A stretch of 64,000 bases of DNA from Mesorhizobium opportunistum WSM2075 (GCF_000176035.2 NC_015675.1:6204001-6268000); one strand, 5' to 3'. Shown: positions 1 through 8,607, counted from the first letter of the stretch. Made by a program: numbers and translations. The notes: generated by a model not told the origin, from the letters alone.

Positions 1-20
1 CTGACGGCAGGCGCCGTCAG
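1..20. other. Short perfect hairpin at window edge
   Basis: An 8-bp perfect inverted repeat (CTGACGGC / GCCGTCAG) with a 4-nt loop sits at the extreme left end. No T-run follows on either side, so it could be the stem of a terminator cut by the window edge or an operator. Nothing else is visible before the first gene ends at 75. Confidence 0.4.
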
Positions 21-74
21 AGTATGCCCAACAGGCCCGGCTTTGACGTGGGCGACAAATTTGCCAGACCCGTC

Positions 75-572
75 CTACCGACCGGGCGACAGCATCCGCT
101 TCAGCGTGCCGTCGCGAAGCCAGTACTGGTGGAACAGGGCCGCCAAGGCATGAACCGAAATCAGGACGATAAACACCGGCTTGCTGAGCGAATGGATGTC
201 GCCCCACGGATCGCCAATATAGAAAGCGAGGAGTCCAACAATCGGCGTTGCGAGCAAGAGAAGATAGAAAAGGCCGTGCGATCCACGCGCGGCGATCCGC
301 ATCCAGGCGGGCCCGCGGTCCGCCGGGCGAGGAGCACCGGATATCAGGCGCATTGTGAGCCGGACGAACACGAGCGCCAGGATCGAAATCCCCACCCAAA
401 AATGAGCAGAGCCCAATGTCTGGTCGGCAGGAGAGACCGCGGCTCCATTTTCGGCCGCGTCGACCACGGTTGTCATGCTCTCCCCGAACAACAGTTGGAA
501 CAACACCAGCGCCGCTATGATCCAATGAAGCGCAATTTGGTAAGATGAATAGCCAATCCTGGTTTCCGTCAT
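75..572 (-). CDS. Cytochrome b561 family membrane haem protein
   Basis: A 165-residue protein starting MTETRIGYSSYQ, with about four membrane helices. Histidines lie at the expected haem b positions: the His of ALHWIIAALV in helix 1, the SHG before helix 3, and HALAALFHQYW near the C-terminus. This family moves electrons between quinol and periplasmic acceptors in the inner membrane. I chose the ATG at 572 because the sequence before it does not look coding. It lies downstream of nnrS and pseudoazurin on the same strand, which suggests a role in anaerobic or nitrosative electron transfer, but the exact partner is not visible. Confidence 0.85.
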   Translation of the reverse strand: MTETRIGYSSYQIALHWIIAALVLFQLLFGESMTTVVDAAENGAAVSPADQTLGSAHFWVGISILALVFVRLTMRLISGAPRPADRGPAWMRIAARGSHGLFYLLLLATPIVGLLAFYIGDPWGDIHSLSKPVFIVLISVHALAALFHQYWLRDGTLKRMLSPGR

Positions 573-673
573 GTGACTCCCCTGATGATTCAACAGCTGC
601 GCAGTCGCGATACTGAATAGCCTGGAAACCTCGGCACAATTGGGCTCGAATCCTCCCGGAATTGTGGCCGGAA

Positions 674-691
674 GCTTACGCATTTGTAAGC
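674..691. promoter_or_regulatory. 18-bp palindrome upstream of cytochrome b561
   Basis: GCTTACGCATTTGTAAGC consists of perfect 6-bp arms around a 6-nt centre. It lies about 100 bp upstream of the cytochrome b561 start and just past the end of nnrS. The symmetry fits a dimeric regulator site, possibly of the Crp/Fnr class, but the arms do not match the TTGA-N6-TCAA boxes found elsewhere here. A second, wider inverted repeat (CACAATT at 635-641 with AATTGTG at 660-666) lies between it and the gene. Confidence 0.4.
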
Positions 692-778
692 CGACGGGCA
701 TGCGTGTCATGAAAGCACAGCCGCCGCCATGCCGCCTTGACTGTAGCGGCAGGGCTGGTCTCACAGTCTCTTTCGTCG

Positions 779-1954
779 CTACCTGGCCTTTTGCGTCGTC
801 AAGGCCATGCCGTAAGTAAGGAGGAAGCCGACATACGCCAGAATCCATGCAGCGCCCGCGGCATGAACGATCCCGTCATAGGGGATAAAAACAGCAAGTA
901 TGCGCAACATGGCTGCGATGAGGATCGCGGCGAAGACAACAATCGCTTGCGGTCCGGCCCGGAGTTGCCGACCAGTATGGCCAAGCGTGGCGCGGGCCAT
1001 CACCGCGATCGTCATCGATCCGACCGCGCCGGCGCCCAAAGCATGGAGTCCGGCAGCAATCGGCACCATCGCAGGCATGAAAATCGACGCCGAAATCAGC
1101 CAAAGTCCAACCGGCACGAAGGCGTATGCGAGGTGAAGAATGAGAACGAGCGGATCTCGCAAGGTGCGATCGCCCGCCCATCGCGCCAACCGCCATGCCT
1201 GGCTGGTGGCGGCGGCCGCCAGGAGCAATCCGGAGATATCGCTGTCGGGGGCGAACGTCCAGACACCCAGAGCGATGGCTGAAATGGTCAGAGATGCAAT
1301 GTCAAAACGGTCGAATGGCGTCGGCAGCCTGCCAGGATTTTCGCGCACGAGCCAATTGCGCGTGAAGCTTGGAATGATGCGTCCGCCGATCAGCGAAATG
1401 AGCAGGATCGCCACGGACATGCCGAGCCTGCGGCTGATGTCCGACGTGCCCTGGACATGGGCCTCGATGTGGAATGCGCCGTTGGCGCAGGCCATCACGA
1501 CAAGCGGCAGCAGCACCTTGAGGTTGCGCCAGTTGCGTCCGGCGATGATTTCGCGGGCGGCGGCGGCAGCAACCGCGAACAGAAATGAGCCGTCGATCAC
1601 CGCGGCTGCTTGCCAGCCGATGTCGGCCGAGAAGAAGACAGCGGCGCGCCCGGCAAGCCACAGGACAACCAGCGCCAACAGCGGCAAGCCTTGTACGGGC
1701 AGCCGGCCAGTCCAATTGGGGATGGCGGTCAGCAGGAACCCGGTAACGATCGCCGGCAGATAGCCGAACAGCATCTCGTGGATATGCCAATCGATCGGAA
1801 CAAATACACTGTGGGCTTGGAGCTCGCCCGCATAGATCGGTAGCCAGAGCAGAATCGAGAGCGCGGCATACAGGGACCCAAGGAAGAAGAAGGGCCGGAA
1901 CCCGTAGGAAAGAAAGGCGGGGCCGGAATAGCGCCGCAGACGTGCAATTGCCAT
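779..1954 (-). CDS. nnrS: NnrS family haem-copper membrane protein
   Basis: A 391-residue polytopic membrane protein with about 12 hydrophobic helices and the NnrS-family pattern: an N-terminal GPAFLSYGFRPFFFLG segment, the conserved DWHIHEMLFGY region and a His-rich AEVQGTSD-type loop. NnrS proteins belong to NO-responsive regulons and protect against nitrosative stress; their biochemical activity is not settled. I chose the ATG at 1954 because GAGGA lies 8-10 nt upstream and the family usually begins just before the RPFF motif. The gene follows pseudoazurin on the same strand, so the neighbourhood points to a denitrification-linked cluster whose reductase genes lie outside the window. Confidence 0.9.
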   Translation of the reverse strand: MAIARLRRYSGPAFLSYGFRPFFFLGSLYAALSILLWLPIYAGELQAHSVFVPIDWHIHEMLFGYLPAIVTGFLLTAIPNWTGRLPVQGLPLLALVVLWLAGRAAVFFSADIGWQAAAVIDGSFLFAVAAAAAREIIAGRNWRNLKVLLPLVVMACANGAFHIEAHVQGTSDISRRLGMSVAILLISLIGGRIIPSFTRNWLVRENPGRLPTPFDRFDIASLTISAIALGVWTFAPDSDISGLLLAAAATSQAWRLARWAGDRTLRDPLVLILHLAYAFVPVGLWLISASIFMPAMVPIAAGLHALGAGAVGSMTIAVMARATLGHTGRQLRAGPQAIVVFAAILIAAMLRILAVFIPYDGIVHAAGAAWILAYVGFLLTYGMALTTQKAR

Positions 1955-1986
1955 GACTTGTGTCCTCAGATGACTTGTATCCTCAA
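1953..1986. repeat. 17-bp tandem duplication of the nnrS ribosome-binding region
   Basis: Two 17-nt units, ATGACTTGTGTCCTCAG and ATGACTTGTATCCTCAA (plus strand), lie head to tail and differ at two positions. On the minus strand each carries a TGAGGA purine tract; only the copy at 1953-1969 is followed by the nnrS ATG. It looks like a slippage duplication of the translation initiation region. Confidence 0.7.
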
Positions 1987-1988
1987 AT

Positions 1989-2030
1989 AAAAAGAGCCGG
2001 ATGAACCGCCGCCCTCGGTCCATCCGGCCC
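1989..2030 (-). terminator. Rho-independent terminator after pseudoazurin
   Basis: On the minus strand, GGGCCGGATG and CATCCGGCTC form a 10-bp stem with one G-U pair and a 17-nt loop, followed directly by TTTTT. It lies 43 bp past the pseudoazurin stop and upstream of nnrS, so it probably ends or attenuates the pseudoazurin transcript. Confidence 0.75.
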
Positions 2031-2072
2031 TCGCCCACTCCGACTTGCGGCGAGCAGGCTGTCTGATTGCGG

Positions 2073-2507
2073 CTAGTTGGCCGCAACCTGGGTGAACAGG
2101 TCGGCGAACACCGTCTTTGCCTTGCCTACGTGCTTGACCGCTTTCGCCGCATCCAGGTTTACCGGCTTACCGACAACGATCAGAGCGACCATCCCCATGC
2201 CATAGTGGGGCGCGCATTTGACGCCGTAGACACCTTCCTTGGTCAGCGTAACGGTGATCTCCTCACTCGGCTTGCCCTTGAACGGCTCGGCGCCATCCGG
2301 AATCATGCCCTTGATCGACTCGGCGTCATGGGTCTTGTCGGTCGGCACGAACTTTACGGTGTCGCCGGGTGCGGCCTTGACGAAGGCCGGCTGGAAAACC
2401 ATGGCGCCTTTTTCGCCCTTGTTGAGCATCTGCACGACATGCTCTTCCGCGCTTGCGCCGCCGGCGAGCGCGAGGAGGGAGATTGCAGCAGCGAGGAAGA
2501 GTTTCAT
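2073..2507 (-). CDS. paz: Pseudoazurin (periplasmic blue copper protein)
   Basis: A 144-residue protein with a clear signal peptide ([20 protein letters not shown]) followed by a type 1 copper domain. The copper ligands are visible: His in the KTHDAES segment, then the C-terminal ligand loop CAPHYGMGM giving Cys, His and Met. Pseudoazurin carries electrons in the periplasm, classically to copper nitrite reductase (NirK). No nirK is present in the window. The gene is divergent from a Crp/Fnr regulator, with a 16-bp palindrome in between, and is followed by a strong terminator. Confidence 0.95.
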   Translation of the reverse strand: MKLFLAAAISLLALAGGASAEEHVVQMLNKGEKGAMVFQPAFVKAAPGDTVKFVPTDKTHDAESIKGMIPDGAEPFKGKPSEEITVTLTKEGVYGVKCAPHYGMGMVALIVVGKPVNLDAAKAVKHVGKAKTVFADLFTQVAAN

Positions 2508-2580
2508 CGATTTATCCTTTGTCTCATGTTCGCGGCATTGCGCCGTTCCACGTCATTTAGCCCGATGCGGCTGCGAACAA

Positions 2581-2596
2581 TTTGCGCTGGCGCAAA
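2581..2596. promoter_or_regulatory. NnrR-like Crp/Fnr operator between paz and the regulator
   Basis: TTTGCGCTGGCGCAAA has perfect 7-bp arms around 2 nt and contains TTGCG-N4-CGCAA, the half-site type reported for NnrR/DNR-class regulators that respond to NO. It lies about 80 bp upstream of the paz start and about 35 bp upstream of the regulator start. It could serve paz activation, regulator autoregulation, or both. Confidence 0.6.
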
Positions 2597-2624
2597 CTCG
2601 CGCTAAGAAAGGTTTGCCGCGCGA

Positions 2625-3362
2625 TTGGCGCAGCGTCTCGGGGTCGTGAGGAAATTCGTTTTGGCTGCGCTGGACCGATCGCTGATATCGCAGCTGCCGC
2701 TCTTCCAGGGGATGGCTCCCGAAGAGCAAAACGAAATCCTCAGAAGCGCTCGATCGTCACGCTATGCCAAGGAGTCCGCGATCTTCGAGCAGGAAAGCGA
2801 GGCCCATTCGTTTTTCGTGCTGATTTCAGGTCACATACGGGTCGTCCGCACCACGCCGGATGGACAGCAGGTCATCGCCAGATACATCAGCGAAGGCGAG
2901 ATCTTTGGCGTCGCCGCCGCGCTGGGCCGGACAACCTATCCCGCAAGCGCCGTCGCTGCGGTCGACTGCGTGGTGCTGGCCTGGTCCAACGTACTCTGGC
3001 CGGAGCTGGTGCGACGATTTCCGGCGTTTGGAGCAACCACCTACAAGACCGTCGGTACCAGGCTGCAGGAGACCCAGACACGGGTGGTCGAGATGTCGAC
3101 GGAGCAGGTCGAGCAGCGGGTCGCGCATGCGTTGCTGCGTTTGGCAAACCAGACCGGCCGAAAGACCGACATCGGCATCGAAATCGACTTCCCGATTTCC
3201 AGGCAGGATATTGCCGAGATGACAGGCACGACGCTGCACACGGTAAGCCGTCTGCTGAGCAAATGGGAAGACATCGGAATAATCGTCAGCGGACGCCAGA
3301 AAGTCACGGTCAAGGATGCGCATCGCCTCGTCGTTCTCGCCGAGAGCCGAGCCAAGGGGTGA
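2625..3362 (+). CDS. Crp/Fnr family transcription regulator (NnrR-like candidate)
   Basis: About 245 residues: an N-terminal cyclic-nucleotide-binding-type beta-roll (roughly residues 20-130), a long dimer helix, and a C-terminal winged helix with recognition segment SRQDIAEMTGTTLHTVSRLLSKW. There is no N-terminal Cys cluster, so it is not an FNR-type iron-sulfur sensor. The TTG start at 2625 has AAGAAAGG upstream; a GTG at 2646 is possible. Its position divergent from paz, beside nnrS and with a TTGCG-N4-CGCAA box, suggests an NO-responsive regulator, but the ligand cannot be read from the sequence. Confidence 0.8.
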   Translation: MAQRLGVVRKFVLAALDRSLISQLPLFQGMAPEEQNEILRSARSSRYAKESAIFEQESEAHSFFVLISGHIRVVRTTPDGQQVIARYISEGEIFGVAAALGRTTYPASAVAAVDCVVLAWSNVLWPELVRRFPAFGATTYKTVGTRLQETQTRVVEMSTEQVEQRVAHALLRLANQTGRKTDIGIEIDFPISRQDIAEMTGTTLHTVSRLLSKWEDIGIIVSGRQKVTVKDAHRLVVLAESRAKG

Positions 3363-3365
3363 TCC

Positions 3366-3611
3366 TCACCGTTCTCCTCGAACGACTGATTCCAGGTCTA
3401 AAATGAATCGGGTTTCGTCCACCTGATGCTCGCGGCATGCTTCGGCCACGGTGTGGAAAGCGCCGATCGGACAGCCGACGCAAAGCATTCTGTAGCTCAG
3501 CACCACCGGCACCGTTGCCGGCCATTGTCTCATGATCTCGTCCACGACCATGTCGGGTCTGATAGAACCGGACTTCTTCACGGTCGCCTCCGCAGTTGAA
3601 AGTGTCGTCAT
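3366..3611 (-). CDS. DUF1858 domain protein
   Basis: An 81-residue protein matching the DUF1858 pattern: IRPDMVVDEIMRQWPATVPVV followed by CVGCPIGAFHTVAEAC, with the conserved CxxC pair. Such proteins occur in anaerobic and hybrid-cluster contexts; their function is unknown. The ATG at 3611 follows a G-rich GGGGGG tract. It converges on the Crp/Fnr gene, whose stop is 3 nt away. A possible FNR/FixK box at 3678-3691 lies between it and the divergent CBS gene and may serve both. Confidence 0.75.
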   Translation of the reverse strand: MTTLSTAEATVKKSGSIRPDMVVDEIMRQWPATVPVVLSYRMLCVGCPIGAFHTVAEACREHQVDETRFILDLESVVRGER

Positions 3612-3677
3612 ACATCCCCCCAACCCTGCGGTCGTTGCGCTTTCGCAACCTGCCACCGACGTTGCCGATCCCTGAAA

Positions 3678-3691
3678 ATGATTCAGATCAA
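3678..3691. promoter_or_regulatory. FNR/FixK-type box, one mismatch
   Basis: ATGATTCAGATCAA matches TTGA-N6-TCAA except for the first base. It lies 55 bp upstream of the CBS-BON gene and 67 bp upstream of the divergent DUF1858 gene. Confidence 0.55.
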
Positions 3692-3745
3692 GGACGCTGC
3701 GAGCGAGACTTCGATATGCGTGGGAAATTGTCCGAGGAGGCAGCC

Positions 3746-4444
3746 ATGCAAGCCGAAGCGATAATGACCACGCCGGTGATCGCGGTTGACCCGTCTGCGT
3801 CAGTCGCCGATGCGGCGGCACTGATGCTCGCCAACAAGATCAGCGGTCTTCCCGTCATTCGCAACGATGGTGAACTGATGGGTATTGTCAGCGAGGGCGA
3901 CTTCCTTCGCCGCCGGGAATTGGGCACGCAGCGCAAGCGGCCACGCTGGCTGGAATTTCTCATCAGCCCGGGAAAAGCTGCCGAAGAATATGTCCTGGCC
4001 AACGGACGGCGGATTGAAGAGGTGATGAGCGAAAGTGTCGTCACGGCATCCCCGACAACTTCGCTTGCGACAGTCGTCGAACTGATGACCCGGCACCACG
4101 TCAATCGCATTCCTGTCCTTGCTGAGGGAAAGGTGGTTGGCATCGTCACGCGCTCAGATCTGGTTCGGGCGTTGGTGGGTGTTTGGTCAAGCTCGACATC
4201 GAACACCGCCAGCGACGAGCAGATTCGACAAAACATTGTCGCGGAACTCTCGGCACAGAAGTGGGCTCGAGCCGATACGATCGACGTCGCCGTGGAAAAT
4301 GGAGCGGTCGAACTGAGCGGCGCCATCTTCGACGAACGCGAACGTCAGTCAGCGATTGTGGCCGCGGAAAACGTCCCCGGTATCAAAGCGGTGAAGGACA
4401 ATCTTTTCTGCACCGGACCGACGTCCGTACTTCTTGTTTCATGA
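3746..4444 (+). CDS. CBS-CBS-BON domain protein
   Basis: A 232-residue soluble protein. CBS domain 1 covers roughly residues 1-60 (DAAALMLANKISGLPVIRNDGELMGIVSEGDFL), CBS domain 2 about 95-150 (VVELMTRHHVNRIPVLAEGKVVGIVTRSDLVRALV), and a C-terminal BON domain about 165-225 (VENGAVELSGAIFDERERQSAIVAAENVPGIKAVKDNL). CBS pairs bind adenosyl nucleotides. This architecture is common in rhizobial low-oxygen stress clusters, although its target is unknown. The start at 3746 is preceded by GAGGAGG at a good distance; an in-frame ATG at 3716 has no such site. Confidence 0.85.
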   Translation: MQAEAIMTTPVIAVDPSASVADAAALMLANKISGLPVIRNDGELMGIVSEGDFLRRRELGTQRKRPRWLEFLISPGKAAEEYVLANGRRIEEVMSESVVTASPTTSLATVVELMTRHHVNRIPVLAEGKVVGIVTRSDLVRALVGVWSSSTSNTASDEQIRQNIVAELSAQKWARADTIDVAVENGAVELSGAIFDERERQSAIVAAENVPGIKAVKDNLFCTGPTSVLLVS

Positions 4445-4518
4445 GCTCCAGGGTGAACTCGCTCGCGGCTTTCGCCACCCGCGTTCATTTCATTTTGCTG
4501 TCCAGACGAGGTGAACGA

Positions 4519-4788
4519 CTATCGGTCGCCAGACACGTGTTGCAACCGAGCGACCAGGTCACTGTTGCGGCAATAGGCCGGCGGCTCGTCAGCTTGGTGG
4601 TGATCGTCGAGCCAGGTCGAGCATTCGTCTTGATGACCGCAGGCACGGCAGCGGTTTGCCGCCCGGTTGGTGACAGCCGCGTGATCCGGCACGACCTTCA
4701 ATTGCCTGTCGACGCCCAGTGTCCGCATCATGCGGCCCATCAACGCCGTCCTGGCGTCGACCGAAATCAGATAGTCGAGAAAGGTCAT
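4519..4788 (-). CDS. DUF6455 family protein (Cys-rich)
   Basis: An 89-residue protein with the pattern ...ALMGRMMRTLGVDR...ANRCRACGHQDECSTWLDDH..., typical of DUF6455 proteins, whose CxxC-x5-C motif may bind metal. The ATG at 4788 has GGAG 8 nt upstream. A perfect TTGA-N6-TCAA box lies 52 bp upstream, so it is probably induced at low oxygen with its neighbours. Function unknown. Confidence 0.75.
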   Translation of the reverse strand: MTFLDYLISVDARTALMGRMMRTLGVDRQLKVVPDHAAVTNRAANRCRACGHQDECSTWLDDHHQADEPPAYCRNSDLVARLQHVSGDR

Positions 4789-4839
4789 GTGGTTTGCTCC
4801 TGCACATGCCAATCATTGCCCGCAGGCAGCATCATGACA

Positions 4840-4853
4840 TTGATCTCGGTCAA
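4840..4853 (-). promoter_or_regulatory. FNR/FixK box, perfect consensus
   Basis: TTGATCTCGGTCAA is an exact TTGA-N6-TCAA match, 52 bp upstream of the DUF6455 gene. Confidence 0.75.
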
Positions 4854-4993
4854 CAAACTGCTTCGTCGGCATCCGGTCCCCCGCTTCCGATCTCCGAGCC
4901 AGCAATTGCGATCACGGTCAAAGGCTCTCTTGAAGGATCGGTTCGATCCGGACTGTGACTTCGTGCCCTGCGGTTGTAAGCCAGGCTATTGGC

Positions 4994-5806
4994 TCAGTAC
5001 GACATGAGCCGATTGATGCCGCTCTCCCGAAGCAGTGTTCGGGTGATGCCGCCGAACGCCCATTCCTGCAATCGGCTGTGACCATAGGTGCCAGAGACGA
5101 TCAGATCAGCGCGGATCGAGCGCGCGAACGCCACGAGCCGTTCTGCTTTGGCCTCGCCCGTAAGTATTTCCGTCCTCGCCATGATGCCGTGGTGCTCGAG
5201 ATAGACCGCCACGTCCGCCAGGCTGTTGCGGACACTGTCATCGGCATCGTCCTCTATCGTGGCGACGACCACCTCATTGGCCTTCGACAGAAAGGGCAAT
5301 GCATCAGCGATCGCCCGGCGCGCCTCCCTGGCATCCTTCCAAGCGACGAGGACGGTCTTTGCCAAGACATGCTCGACATTGTCGGCTGCGACAAAGACGG
5401 GCCGCCCGCTGCCAAGTGCCAGACTACCGACATCGACGGCGCGGAAGACATTACCGCCTTCACCACCGCCGGTCACGATCAGGTCAACCGCGCGTGCGGC
5501 AGTGCTAAGCAGGCGGGTCGGACTACAGACCTGCTGCATCCATTCGCTGCTGACGGCGGACGGAACCAGCCGCTCGAATTCGCCGCGCAGTTCGGCGAGG
5601 CGTTTTTCGATTTCCGTCCGCTGGATCTGCATGACCTCACCTTCGTAGACCAAACCCTCGCCGGTTCTGACCAGTGGCGGGACATCCGCGGCGGCCAGGC
5701 CAATCAGATGAGCGTCAAAGCGCTCGGCAAGACCCGCAGCGAGCTTCACAATGGGCGCCGGATCCGCGTCTACCGCGAGATTGACGACTATCGACCTGTA
5801 GGACAT
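4994..5806 (-). CDS. Universal stress protein (tandem UspA)
   Basis: A 270-residue protein starting MSYRSIVVNLAVDADP, made of two UspA-like halves. The second half ends with the nucleotide-binding signature IRADLIVSGTYGHSRLQEWAFGGITRTLL, the G-x2-G-x9-G-(S/T)-like loop. The first half has a degenerate version (VDLIVTGGGEGG). Universal stress proteins bind ATP and help cells survive respiratory arrest. A perfect FNR/FixK box 66 bp upstream places it in the oxygen regulon. Confidence 0.88.
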   Translation of the reverse strand: MSYRSIVVNLAVDADPAPIVKLAAGLAERFDAHLIGLAAADVPPLVRTGEGLVYEGEVMQIQRTEIEKRLAELRGEFERLVPSAVSSEWMQQVCSPTRLLSTAARAVDLIVTGGGEGGNVFRAVDVGSLALGSGRPVFVAADNVEHVLAKTVLVAWKDAREARRAIADALPFLSKANEVVVATIEDDADDSVRNSLADVAVYLEHHGIMARTEILTGEAKAERLVAFARSIRADLIVSGTYGHSRLQEWAFGGITRTLLRESGINRLMSY

Positions 5807-5871
5807 GAAAACTCCTCGCGCTGAAGACGGTGGAATGCCTTGCGAAATTGCACGCTTCGGCCTCCGACACC

Positions 5872-5885
5872 TTGATGCGGGTCAA
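5872..5885 (-). promoter_or_regulatory. FNR/FixK box, perfect consensus
   Basis: TTGATGCGGGTCAA is an exact TTGA-N6-TCAA match, 66 bp upstream of the universal stress protein start. The divergent fixL starts 65 bp away on the other side, so fixL could also be influenced. Confidence 0.75.
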
Positions 5886-5950
5886 AGGACGGCGTCTTGA
5901 TTGTCGCGGGCGCGATTCTACTCGTTCCAGAGCGGTATGCCTGAGAAGGG

Positions 5951-7603
5951 ATGAGTGCTACATCAGCCGGCGTTGCCGGTTCTCAAATCCAAGGGCTGCA
6001 TGTGAGCAAGAAGGCGCCAGTCCCATCTGGCCGCGAAACCGCGGCGGCAGTGCTTTCCGATGGTAAGCGCGAGGAACAGCGCGGCGCCGCGGAGCATGAG
6101 CTTCTTGCCCTGATGTTTGAGCAAGCTCCCGGGTTCATGACCTTGCTGAGCGAGCCCGGCCATGTTTTCCAATTGACCAACGCCGCCTATCAACGCTTGA
6201 TCGGTCAGCGGCAGGTCATCGGAAAGCCGGTGCGGGAGGCCTTGCCCGAGCTTGAGGGTCAGCGCTTCTTCGAACTGCTCGACCAGGTAAGCGAGACTGG
6301 CGAGCCTTATGTCGGGCGCGGTGTCAAAGTCGTCCTTCGCAATCCCAAAGAGGGAATCACAGAGCAACGCATCCTCGACTTCGTCTACCAGCCCATCAAG
6401 GCTGATGATGGGCGCATCACCGCGATCTTTGTCCAGGGCACGGATGTCAGTGATCTTTCCTTCGCCAACGCCGCCCTCCAGCTGCGCGAGGACCATCTGC
6501 GGTCAATTCTGGCGACGGTTCCCGATGCCATGGTCGTCATCGACGAGCAGGCTCGCATTCAATCCTTCAGTGCGGCCGCCGAAGCTTTGTTCGGCTACAA
6601 ATCCAGTGAAGTCATTGGTGCGAATGTCAGCATGCTCATGCCATCACCCTATCGGGAGGAGCACGACGGGTACCTGCAGCGCTATCTGACCACGGGAGAG
6701 CGCCGGATTATCGGTCTGGGCCGAACGGTGACCGGGATGCGCAAGGATGGATCGACATTTCCGATGGAGCTCGCTGTCGGCGAAATGCATCCGGGAACCG
6801 GCCGGTTCTTTACCGGCTTCTGCCGCGATCTCACCGAACGACACAAATCGGAAGCCAGGATCCTGGAGCAGCAGCAGGAACTGCTTCATATGGCCCGCTT
6901 CACTGCGCTTGGCGAGATGGCTTCGACGTTGGCGCATGAGATCAACCAGCCACTGACGGCCATCACCAACTATCTCAAAGGCAGCCGCCGGCTTCTCGAA
7001 AAGAGCAAGGACGACAACGCCGAGATGTTGCGTGAAGCCGTTGAAAGGGCAGCGGAGCAGGCCTTGCGGGCTGGAGACGTCATTCGGCATCTTCGGGATT
7101 TCGTCGCACGCGGCGAAAGCGAGCGTCAGGTGGAGCGGTTGGCTACGATTATCGAGGAAGCCTCATCGCTTGCTCTGGTGGGCGCCAGGGAAGCTGACGT
7201 GCGCGTCAGCTATGAGCTTGACCCGGCGGCTGAACTCGTTTTGACCGACCGTATCCAAATCCAGCAGGTTCTGCTCAACCTGATGCGCAATGCGGTGGAG
7301 GCTATGCAGGGAGCGCCGCGCCGTGAGTTGCGGGTGGTTACCAGAACACGAGCGGACGGAATGGCGGAGGTCAGCGTGAAGGATACGGGCCCAGGCTTGG
7401 CGCCAGAAATTTCGGCACAACTGTTCCAACCCTTCATCACCACAAAAAAACAGGGCATGGGTGTGGGCCTGTCCATTTGCCGCACTATCGTCGAATCTCA
7501 CGGCGGTCATATCTGGGCTGAGGCAATGCCAGGCGGAGGAACCGCATTTCGATTCACCCTGCGCATTGTCGAAAAGGACGAGGTCGCTAATGGCAGGCAA
7601 TGA
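5951..7603 (+). CDS. fixL: FixL, haem-PAS oxygen-sensing histidine kinase
   Basis: A soluble 550-residue kinase with no membrane helices, like the Bradyrhizobium type. Domains in order: PAS-A (about 50-165), haem-binding PAS-B (about 170-295), HisKA (about 310-380) and HATPase (about 410-540). In PAS-B the haem ligand region EHDGYLQRY (His about 238) and the distal GLGRTVTG Arg segment of FixL are conserved. The phosphorylated His is in LAHEINQPL (about residue 329), and the ATPase G-boxes are DTGPGLAP and GMGVGLSI. The ATG at 5951 has a purine tract directly against it, so the GTG at 6002 (with AAGGG upstream) is a realistic alternative start. It overlaps fixJ by 14 nt. Confidence 0.93.
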   Translation: MSATSAGVAGSQIQGLHVSKKAPVPSGRETAAAVLSDGKREEQRGAAEHELLALMFEQAPGFMTLLSEPGHVFQLTNAAYQRLIGQRQVIGKPVREALPELEGQRFFELLDQVSETGEPYVGRGVKVVLRNPKEGITEQRILDFVYQPIKADDGRITAIFVQGTDVSDLSFANAALQLREDHLRSILATVPDAMVVIDEQARIQSFSAAAEALFGYKSSEVIGANVSMLMPSPYREEHDGYLQRYLTTGERRIIGLGRTVTGMRKDGSTFPMELAVGEMHPGTGRFFTGFCRDLTERHKSEARILEQQQELLHMARFTALGEMASTLAHEINQPLTAITNYLKGSRRLLEKSKDDNAEMLREAVERAAEQALRAGDVIRHLRDFVARGESERQVERLATIIEEASSLALVGAREADVRVSYELDPAAELVLTDRIQIQQVLLNLMRNAVEAMQGAPRRELRVVTRTRADGMAEVSVKDTGPGLAPEISAQLFQPFITTKKQGMGVGLSICRTIVESHGGHIWAEAMPGGGTAFRFTLRIVEKDEVANGRQ

Positions 7604-8204
7604 TGTCGTGCACGTGGTCGACGATGACGTCGACGTTCGCAAATCGCTGGGATTTCTTCTTGCAACGGCCGATTTTGCTGTGCGCCTGCACGAGTCGGCC
7701 ACAGCGTTTTTGGCAACGTCGACGAAGGACATAGACGGCTGCATCCTTACCGATGTGCGCATGCCGGGGATCGACGGTATCGAATTTCTGCGTCAGCTCA
7801 GAGCGCGCGGCCGCACTGTCCCTGTGATTGTCATGACGGGTCACGCGGACGTTGCGCTGGCGGTTCAGGCGATGAAGGAGGGAGCTGCCGATTTTATCGA
7901 GAAACCGTTCGACGACGAGATCCTTATCGATGCGATCCGCCTGGCTCTGGACAATCGCAGTCATGCGGCGGTTGCCCATCCGCAAGCCTCCGAGATCCGG
8001 AAAAGTTTGTCCACGCTTTCGGAACGTGAGCGGCAAGTGCTTGATGGCCTGGTTTTGGGCCTGCCGAACAAGACAATCGCATACGATCTCGGCATAAGCC
8101 CGCGAACGGTCGAGATCCATCGCGCGAATGTCATGAGCAAGATGGGCGCGGGCAGCCTGTCGCACCTCGTGCGCATGGCTATGATCGCCGACTCCACGCA
8201 TTAA
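7590..8204 (+). CDS. fixJ: FixJ response regulator
   Basis: 204 residues: an N-terminal receiver domain with acidic DDDVDV pocket, phosphoacceptor Asp in LTDVRMPG (about D55), MTGHAD switch and KPFDDE lysine; then a LuxR/FixJ-type helix-turn-helix with [40 protein letters not shown]. It is the partner of FixL, translated from an overlapping start. The likely target is the fixK promoter, where a FixJ-type site is present at 11116-11135. Confidence 0.95.
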   Translation: MAGNDVVHVVDDDVDVRKSLGFLLATADFAVRLHESATAFLATSTKDIDGCILTDVRMPGIDGIEFLRQLRARGRTVPVIVMTGHADVALAVQAMKEGAADFIEKPFDDEILIDAIRLALDNRSHAAVAHPQASEIRKSLSTLSERERQVLDGLVLGLPNKTIAYDLGISPRTVEIHRANVMSKMGAGSLSHLVRMAMIADSTH

Positions 8205-8410
8205 GCAGGAAGTGAATTTGTCTGCTTGTGTTCTGGCTTCCAGTGCCGCCAGTGGGTCGGCCGAATGTCAACGCGAGCACCGGTGGCAGCGTCCTTCCAG
8301 CCTTCCTTACCTTTTTCACAGGGAAATACGAGCGGGTGCAGGCCGTCATCATCGATGACGGCCAGTTCGAGGCTACGGCCATATGGCGCGCTTGCGATCG
8401 GATTCCACAT
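8201..8410 (-). CDS. Conserved small protein, WNPIASAP type
   Basis: A 69-residue protein, MWNPIASAPYGRSLELAVIDDDG..., ending in a RPTHWRHW segment. The W-x-P-I-x-x-A-P opening and closing PTHWR-W are typical of small uncharacterised proteins often found in rhizobia and phages. Start uncertain: the reading frame is open further upstream, with an ATG at 8458, but the 8410 ATG fits the conserved opening and leaves the FixK-like box at 8445-8458 outside the gene. It converges on fixJ, overlapping by 4 nt. Function unknown. Confidence 0.65.
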   Translation of the reverse strand: MWNPIASAPYGRSLELAVIDDDGLHPLVFPCEKGKEGWKDAATGARVDIRPTHWRHWKPEHKQTNSLPA

Positions 8411-8444
8411 CGCGCCACTGTGAAAGAAGGACTCCTGCAGCGCT

Positions 8445-8458
8445 TTGATTTGAATCAT
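8445..8458 (-). promoter_or_regulatory. FNR/FixK-type box, one mismatch
   Basis: TTGATTTGAATCAT matches TTGA-N6-TCAA except for the last base, and lies 35 bp upstream of the WNPIASAP protein start chosen here. Confidence 0.4.
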
Positions 8459-8593
8459 TTTCGCGGTGGCCAAATGATGGGTTGAGGCCGACTAACCTGG
8501 CAGGTGCTCAGACATGCTTTTGCGCTTGGAGTCCGTTCTTCGAACTGAAGGAAGAAAGTCATTTCGCCGAACCGTCGAGCGCGCTAGCAAAAA

Positions 8594-8607
8594 TTGACCT
8601 GGCTCAA
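8594..8607 (+). promoter_or_regulatory. FNR/FixK box upstream of hemA
   Basis: TTGACCTGGCTCAA is an exact TTGA-N6-TCAA match centred about 97 bp upstream of the hemA start. FixK/FNR control of hemA is known in rhizobia. Confidence 0.8.
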
